A stretch of DNA of 64,000 nt from Pseudomonadota bacterium (GTDB lineage Bacteria > Desulfobacterota > Desulfovibrionia > Desulfovibrionales > Desulfovibrionaceae). A model generated the notes under the pieces. That model saw only the letters and a program-made list of their open reading frames with translations. It had not been told where the DNA came from and did not search any database. Position 1 is the stretch's first letter; the number at the start of each line of letters is the position of its first letter. The stretch spans positions 124,001 through 188,000 of the forward strand of contig JAEZYD010000047.1 in assembly GCA_023419375.1 (NCBI GenBank), written 5' to 3'. Positions 59,801 to 64,000 of this stretch are shown here, piece after piece. Position numbers and translations under genes: made by a program.

Positions 59801-61546
59801 CTAGTCTCCGCCCTCAGAGGACGAACCCTGGCCCTGCCCGTCGGCAGATTGCCCTGCAGTACCCTCGGTTGCATTGCCGCCACGGCGTCGCGAGGAACGG
59901 CGACGGCGTTTGCCGGAATGCGAAGATTTGCCCTCGCCAGCGCCGGAATCCGAACCGGAATCCGGGGCTGATCCCCCGCCCTGCCCTTCGGAGGCAGCGG
60001 GGCTGGCTTCCACGGCGTCCGCGCCATGTCCGCCGGACGACTTTGCCCGGCCACCGCGTGAACGGCCCGGCTTTGCCTGACGCGACTGACGCTGCTGGCC
60101 CTCGGCGGCGCGAGGCCGTCCATCGGGAAAGCGCGTTTCGCGCAGACTTTCCTGATGGCAGGCATCCAGCAGCATGGCCAGAAGCAGCACGTTGTCTTCT
60201 TCATCGCTCTGCGTGGCCAGATCGCGCGCAAGCTGGGCATAGCGCCCGACGCGCATGCGTTCAAGCCCGGTCAGATTGCGGAACCGCCCTTCAAGAATGG
60301 CGGTCAGTCTGGCCCCGGCTACCCGCGCCACGTCTTCGTCAGAAGGCAGGGGCAGGGGCAGTATGCCGATCTTGTAGTGCTTGGCGATACGGTCAAGCTC
60401 CATGCGCTGCATCACGTCCACCAGCGAAATGACCGTACCGGCGGCACCCGCGCGGCCTGTGCGGCCTGCGCGATGGATGTAGCTTTCGTGATCTTCCGGC
60501 GGCTCATAGAGAAAAACGTGCGAGAGCTGCGCAATGTCAATGCCGCGCGCCGCAACATCGGTAGCCACAAGGTATTGCAGCTTGCCCTCGCGGATTTTTT
60601 CCAGCACGGCCTCGCGGCGCGACTGCGAAAGATCAGCGGAAAGCTCGTCGGCGCTGTAGCCAAAACCCTGCAAAACGCCCGTCACGTAGTGAACATTGGA
60701 CTTGGTATTGCAAAAAATAATGGCCGAGGCGGGATTTTCCGTCTCCAGCAGGCGCACGAGCGCGCGGTCTTTATCCATAGGCTTCACCTCGCAAAAGAGG
60801 TGCTGCACTTCGGCCACGTGCACTTCTTTTTGCGAGAGGGAAAGCATGGCCGGTTCCGCCATGAACTCGCGCGCCAGCTTGAGCACATGGGGCGGATACG
60901 TGGCGGAGAACAGGCAGGTATGGATGCGCTTTTGCGGCAGATAGCTCTGGATTTCCTTCATGTCGGGATAAAACCCGATGGAAAGCATGCGGTCGGCCTC
61001 GTCAAAAACCAGAACGCGCAGGTCGCGCAGTTCCATGGTGCGGCGCAGCAAATGGTCAAGCACGCGGCCTGGCGTGCCCACAATAACCTGTGCGCCGTCG
61101 CGCAGGGCATCCATCTGCTTTTTATAGCCCACGCCGCCATAAACAGCGGCAGTGCGGATGCCTGTTTCTGCAAAAATTACAGCGGCCTCGCGCTCAACCT
61201 GAACGGCGAGCTCGCGCGTGGGGGCCAGCACCAAGGCCTGCGGGGCCTTGAGGTCGGCAGAAATATGGGGAAGCATGGGCAAGAGGTAGCAGCCTGTCTT
61301 GCCGCTGCCGGTGCGGGACTGCACCATAATATCGCGCCCGGCCAGCAGATAGGGCAGGGCCAGCGACTGCACGGGCATAAGGCTTTGCCAGCCCGCCCGG
61401 CGGCAGGCCGCGCTCACGGTTTCGGGCAATTCGTCAAGAGTCACCCGGGGCAGGGCGTCATCGGGTTCGCTGACGGAAATGCCTTGCAGAGCGGCGTCAG
61501 AAGCGGAATCCGCACAATCATTCACAGTGGAATCGTAATCGGCCAT
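59801..61546 (-). CDS. DEAD-box RNA helicase with basic/low-complexity tail
   Basis: The 581-residue protein has the full DEAD-box core: Q-motif region (PVQSLALPYLLAG), motif I RTGSGKT, Ia PTRELA, II VFDEADRML, III SAT and VI HRAGRTGRAG. Residues about 450-581 are a low-complexity tail with Arg/Ser clusters (GKRRRRSSRRRGG) and Gly/Ser-rich repeats that likely bind RNA. ATG 61546 (MADYDSTV) after GGGAAAAT is preferred over 61609. Likely roles are ribosome assembly or RNA decay at low temperature; the exact paralogue cannot be named. Confidence 0.92.
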   Translation of the reverse strand: MADYDSTVNDCADSASDAALQGISVSEPDDALPRVTLDELPETVSAACRRAGWQSLMPVQSLALPYLLAGRDIMVQSRTGSGKTGCYLLPMLPHISADLKAPQALVLAPTRELAVQVEREAAVIFAETGIRTAAVYGGVGYKKQMDALRDGAQVIVGTPGRVLDHLLRRTMELRDLRVLVFDEADRMLSIGFYPDMKEIQSYLPQKRIHTCLFSATYPPHVLKLAREFMAEPAMLSLSQKEVHVAEVQHLFCEVKPMDKDRALVRLLETENPASAIIFCNTKSNVHYVTGVLQGFGYSADELSADLSQSRREAVLEKIREGKLQYLVATDVAARGIDIAQLSHVFLYEPPEDHESYIHRAGRTGRAGAAGTVISLVDVMQRMELDRIAKHYKIGILPLPLPSDEDVARVAGARLTAILEGRFRNLTGLERMRVGRYAQLARDLATQSDEEDNVLLLAMLLDACHQESLRETRFPDGRPRAAEGQQRQSRQAKPGRSRGGRAKSSGGHGADAVEASPAASEGQGGGSAPDSGSDSGAGEGKSSHSGKRRRRSSRRRGGNATEGTAGQSADGQGQGSSSEGGD

Positions 61547-61801
61547 GTATTTTCCCGGCGGCACACCCGCCATAACTAAGAGTTTTGCTAACGTGCCAGC
61601 ATGCCACACCCGGCATGGATTCGCAAGTTGCGCCTTTTGCGGCAGACCATGCCGCCTCGGGAACGCCGCGCTTGCGTCCTGCGGCTCTTGCAGGTAGATT
61701 TAACTGTTTGCGCGGAACAAACCGCACTATTGAACACCGTATTTTGTCGGCACAGCGCAGACGCGCACAGCCCTGCCAGCCGACACAACAAAGGAGGCCC
61801 C

Positions 61802-62218
61802 ATGTCCGCTACCCCTGACGGCAGCGCGGCTCTGGAAGGCAACCCCGGCTTTCAGCCCGACTTCAGCAAGGGGCTTTTGCCCGCCATCGCGCAGGATTGC
61901 GACAGCGGCGAAGTGCTCATGCTGGCCTATATGAACGAAGACGCATGGCGCAAAACCCTTGAGACCGGCGAGGCCCATTACTGGAGCCGCAGCCGCAAGG
62001 AGCTTTGGCACAAGGGCGGCACATCGGGCAATGTACAAAAAGTGCGTTCCCTGCGGCTTGATTGTGACAATGACACCATATTGCTGCTTATTGAGCAGAT
62101 CGGCGGGGCCGCCTGTCATACAGGACGGCGCTCCTGCTTTTACAGGGAATTGAAGCAAGGTTCGGTGCGGGAATGCTCCCCGCAGGTTTTTGACCCCAAA
62201 AAAGTCTACGGTCGGTAG
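61802..62218 (+). CDS. hisI: Phosphoribosyl-AMP cyclohydrolase
   Basis: HisI opens the adenine ring of phosphoribosyl-AMP, step three of histidine synthesis. The 138-residue product has LMLAYMNEDAWRKTLETGEAHYWSRSRKELWHKG, the metal site in LDCDNDTILL and CHTGRRSCFYRE with the zinc Cys residues. It is a stand-alone cyclohydrolase, not fused to HisE. AAAGGAGG before ATG 61802 is a strong start. hisG follows after 12 bp. Confidence 0.97.
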   Translation: MSATPDGSAALEGNPGFQPDFSKGLLPAIAQDCDSGEVLMLAYMNEDAWRKTLETGEAHYWSRSRKELWHKGGTSGNVQKVRSLRLDCDNDTILLLIEQIGGAACHTGRRSCFYRELKQGSVRECSPQVFDPKKVYGR

Positions 62219-62230
62219 AAGGAAACTGTC

Positions 62231-63124
62231 ATGAGCGCGGATACCATGCCCATCATCAAGCTTGGCGTGCCCAAGGGCTCGCTGGAAGAAGCCACCATCA
62301 ACCTTTTTGAACGCGCGGGCTGGAAAATCCGCAAACATACGCGCAACTATTTTCCCGACATCAACGACCCGCAGATCACCGCCTCGCTCTGCCGCGTGCA
62401 GGAAATCGGCGAATATATCGAAGCTGGCGTGCTGGACGTGGGCATCACCGGCCTCGACTGGCTGACCGAGCGCAACCACGAAGACAAAGTGGTGCGCGTT
62501 TCCGACCTTGTCTATTCCAAGACCTCCAACCGCCCCTGCCGCTGGGTGCTGGCCGTGGCGGGCGATTCGCCCTATCAGAAGGCCGCCGACCTCGCGGGCA
62601 AGCGCATCGCCACCGAGCTGCAGGGCCTGACGCAGCGCTATTTTGACCGCGAAGGCGTGAAGGTTGACGTATTCTACTCCTGGGGCGCCACCGAAGCCAA
62701 GGTTGTGGAAGGCCTGGCCGACGGCATTGTGGAAGTGACCGAAACCGGCACCACCATCCGCGCTCACGGCCTGCGCATTATTGACGAGGTCATGATTTCC
62801 TACCCTGTGCTCATTGCCAATAAAAAAGCATGGGAAGACCCCGCCAAACGCGCCAAGATCGAACAGCTTGATCTGCTGCTCCAGGGCGCGCTCAAGGCAG
62901 AAAATCTGGTGGCTCTCAAGATGAACGCGCCAGCGGACAACCTGGCCGCCATCCTTGAAATGCTGCCCTCGCTCAATTCGCCCACGGTTTCGCCCCTGCG
63001 CGACACCCACTGGCTCTCGGTGGAATCCGTGGTGCAGATTGATGTGGTGCGCGATCTGATTCCCCGTCTGCGCCTTGCTGGCGCAGAGGGCATCATTGAA
63101 TACGCGCTGAACAAAGTCATTTAG
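62231..63124 (+). CDS. hisG: ATP phosphoribosyltransferase (long form)
   Basis: HisG catalyses the first, feedback-inhibited step of histidine synthesis. The 297-residue product is the long form, with the bilobed catalytic part (KLGVPKGSLEEATINLFERAGW, DVGITGLDWL, EGLADGIVEVTETGTTIRAHGL) and a C-terminal PII-like regulatory domain (about 225-297, APADNLAAILEMLPSLNSPTVSPL) that binds histidine. Long-form HisG does not need HisZ. Confidence 0.97.
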   Translation: MSADTMPIIKLGVPKGSLEEATINLFERAGWKIRKHTRNYFPDINDPQITASLCRVQEIGEYIEAGVLDVGITGLDWLTERNHEDKVVRVSDLVYSKTSNRPCRWVLAVAGDSPYQKAADLAGKRIATELQGLTQRYFDREGVKVDVFYSWGATEAKVVEGLADGIVEVTETGTTIRAHGLRIIDEVMISYPVLIANKKAWEDPAKRAKIEQLDLLLQGALKAENLVALKMNAPADNLAAILEMLPSLNSPTVSPLRDTHWLSVESVVQIDVVRDLIPRLRLAGAEGIIEYALNKVI

Positions 63125-63264
63125 CATGAGCCGTCCGCACGGGCGGCAACATAAATAACGGCAAGGCGGCCTGCGCAAGCGGGCCGCTTTCTGCCCGCGC
63201 GGCGGGCATTTATTGTTTCCCCGCCCCGCGCCGCCGCGCCACGGGCACGCAACCAGGAGCGCCC

Positions 63265-64000
63265 ATGTCCTCTGATGCCAGCCGTGAACTTCTCGACAGC
63301 CTGCCAGAACTAAAACCTGACGAAACCTTCTGCTTTGACTGCAACCCCGATGTTCCCTGTTTCAACCGTTGCTGCGCAGAGCTGACCCTGCCCCTCACCC
63401 CGTATGACGTGCTGCGCCTGCGCCGCAATCTGGGCCTTGGCAGCGAGGAATTTCTCGGCACCTTTACCACCATGCGTTCCTTTCCCGACACGGGCTTTCC
63501 CCTGCCCATGCTGCGCATGCTTGACGGGCCGGACGAACCCTGCCCCTTTGTGACCCCTGCGGGCTGCTCCGTGTACGAGGACAGGCCCGGCGCGTGCCGC
63601 TACTACCCCCTGGGGCGCGGCACCAAAATGGCGGCGAGCGGTGTTTCGGAACGCTTTTTTGTGGTGCGCGAACCACACTGCCTTGGGTTTGACAAAGGCA
63701 CCGTGCGCACCCCCCATCAGTGGCTGGAAAATGAGGAGCTGAAACCCTTCAACGCTTCCAACGACCGCTATATGCGCCTCATGGCCATGGTACGGGCAAC
63801 GGGTCAACCACTTGAACCCCGATTGGTAACTATGATAGTGCTGTGTCTGTTTCAGATCGACAAGTTCCGCGAGCTTATCACAAACATGCGCGTATTCTCG
63901 CATGTGGACATAAGCGACCAGCGCAAGGCCGCCATCATGGAAGACAGCCAGCACGGCGATGAAGCCGCGCTTGATTTCGGGCTGGACTGGATGGAGCTTG
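63265..64000 (+). CDS. YkgJ-family Cys-rich (zinc/iron-chelating) protein, 3' end outside window
   Basis: The first 245 residues of a soluble protein are visible, open to the window end. Near the N-terminus it has the cysteine cluster of the YkgJ/UPF0153 family (CFDCNPDVPCFNRCC, about residues 23-37). PCPFV, GCSVYEDRPGACRYYPLGRG and HCLGF follow, giving the full set of about eight Cys thought to bind a metal or Fe-S centre. CAGGAG lies before ATG 63265. Function is not established for this family. Confidence 0.85.
   Translation, partial: MSSDASRELLDSLPELKPDETFCFDCNPDVPCFNRCCAELTLPLTPYDVLRLRRNLGLGSEEFLGTFTTMRSFPDTGFPLPMLRMLDGPDEPCPFVTPAGCSVYEDRPGACRYYPLGRGTKMAASGVSERFFVVREPHCLGFDKGTVRTPHQWLENEELKPFNASNDRYMRLMAMVRATGQPLEPRLVTMIVLCLFQIDKFRELITNMRVFSHVDISDQRKAAIMEDSQHGDEAALDFGLDWMEL

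Overview
The window looks like a chromosomal stretch of a Desulfovibrio-type sulfate reducer (Desulfovibrionaceae). The taxonomic call is inferred from gene content: dsrC with both C-terminal cysteines, a desulfoferrodoxin-rubredoxin-rubredoxin:oxygen oxidoreductase set, an eight-gene CO-induced-type (Coo) membrane [NiFe] hydrogenase operon with a fused antiporter subunit, and a FliW/CsrA flagellar block. Almost everything is protein coding and GC-rich. I saw no rRNA, tRNA, CRISPR array, insertion sequence or prophage.

Layout. 1-1047: end of dnaJ and a frameshifted ynfA. 1048-1804: a non-coding gap with a candidate small RNA. 1805-10811 (minus): flagellar genes flgI, flgJ, flgN, flgK, flgL, csrA, fliW, and separately an unknown gene with flgM. 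A sigma-54-type site precedes flgN and a sigma-28-type site precedes the flgM pair. 10895-13274 (minus): an MFS exporter and metF. 13447-17067: a secreted DUF2233-type protein and the oxygen-defence set dfx, rubredoxin, roo. 17174-20003 (minus): an exported DJ-1/PfpI-like protein, an Arg/Asp-rich secreted protein and larC. 20146-27194: a CBS-ACT protein, dsrC, a class A penicillin-binding protein, adenine deaminase, tRNA m1A methyltransferase and an SMR exporter. 27246-31221: an MFS permease and a divergent copper export pair (copA, copZ). 31520-34088: an M99 (Csd4/Pgp1-like) cell-shape carboxypeptidase followed at once by gpsA. 34089-34857: a long AT-rich regulatory gap. 34858-43613: cooM-K-L-X-U-H-hypA-cooF. 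44086-48076: a CRP/FNR-type regulator and a four-gene flavin/Fe-S/membrane module. 48379-56589: azlC, azlD, a DUF4911 gene, then pyrH-frr-uppS-cdsA-dxr-rseP-tsaB. 56704-57321: an exported nitroreductase. 57424-61546 (minus): DEAD-box helicase, unknown gene, ribF, PHP phosphoesterase. 61802-64000: hisI, hisG and a truncated YkgJ-like Cys-rich protein.

How it fits together. The Coo hydrogenase would couple ferredoxin-linked proton reduction to ion pumping. No CO dehydrogenase gene is in view, and the regulator next door lacks the haem-ligand pattern of CooA. The regulator-flavodoxin-FMN barrel-NapH-like-HPP block is the part I understand least and is the best candidate for an undescribed redox system. 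Other items worth follow-up are the C-rich-loop RNA candidate at 1300-1500, the GGA-loop hairpins before csrA, Asp-box motifs in FlgL and FlgK, the M99 peptidase in a curved bacterium, and two TGTGA-N6-TCACA palindromes. All family assignments come from motifs read by eye; no database search was run.
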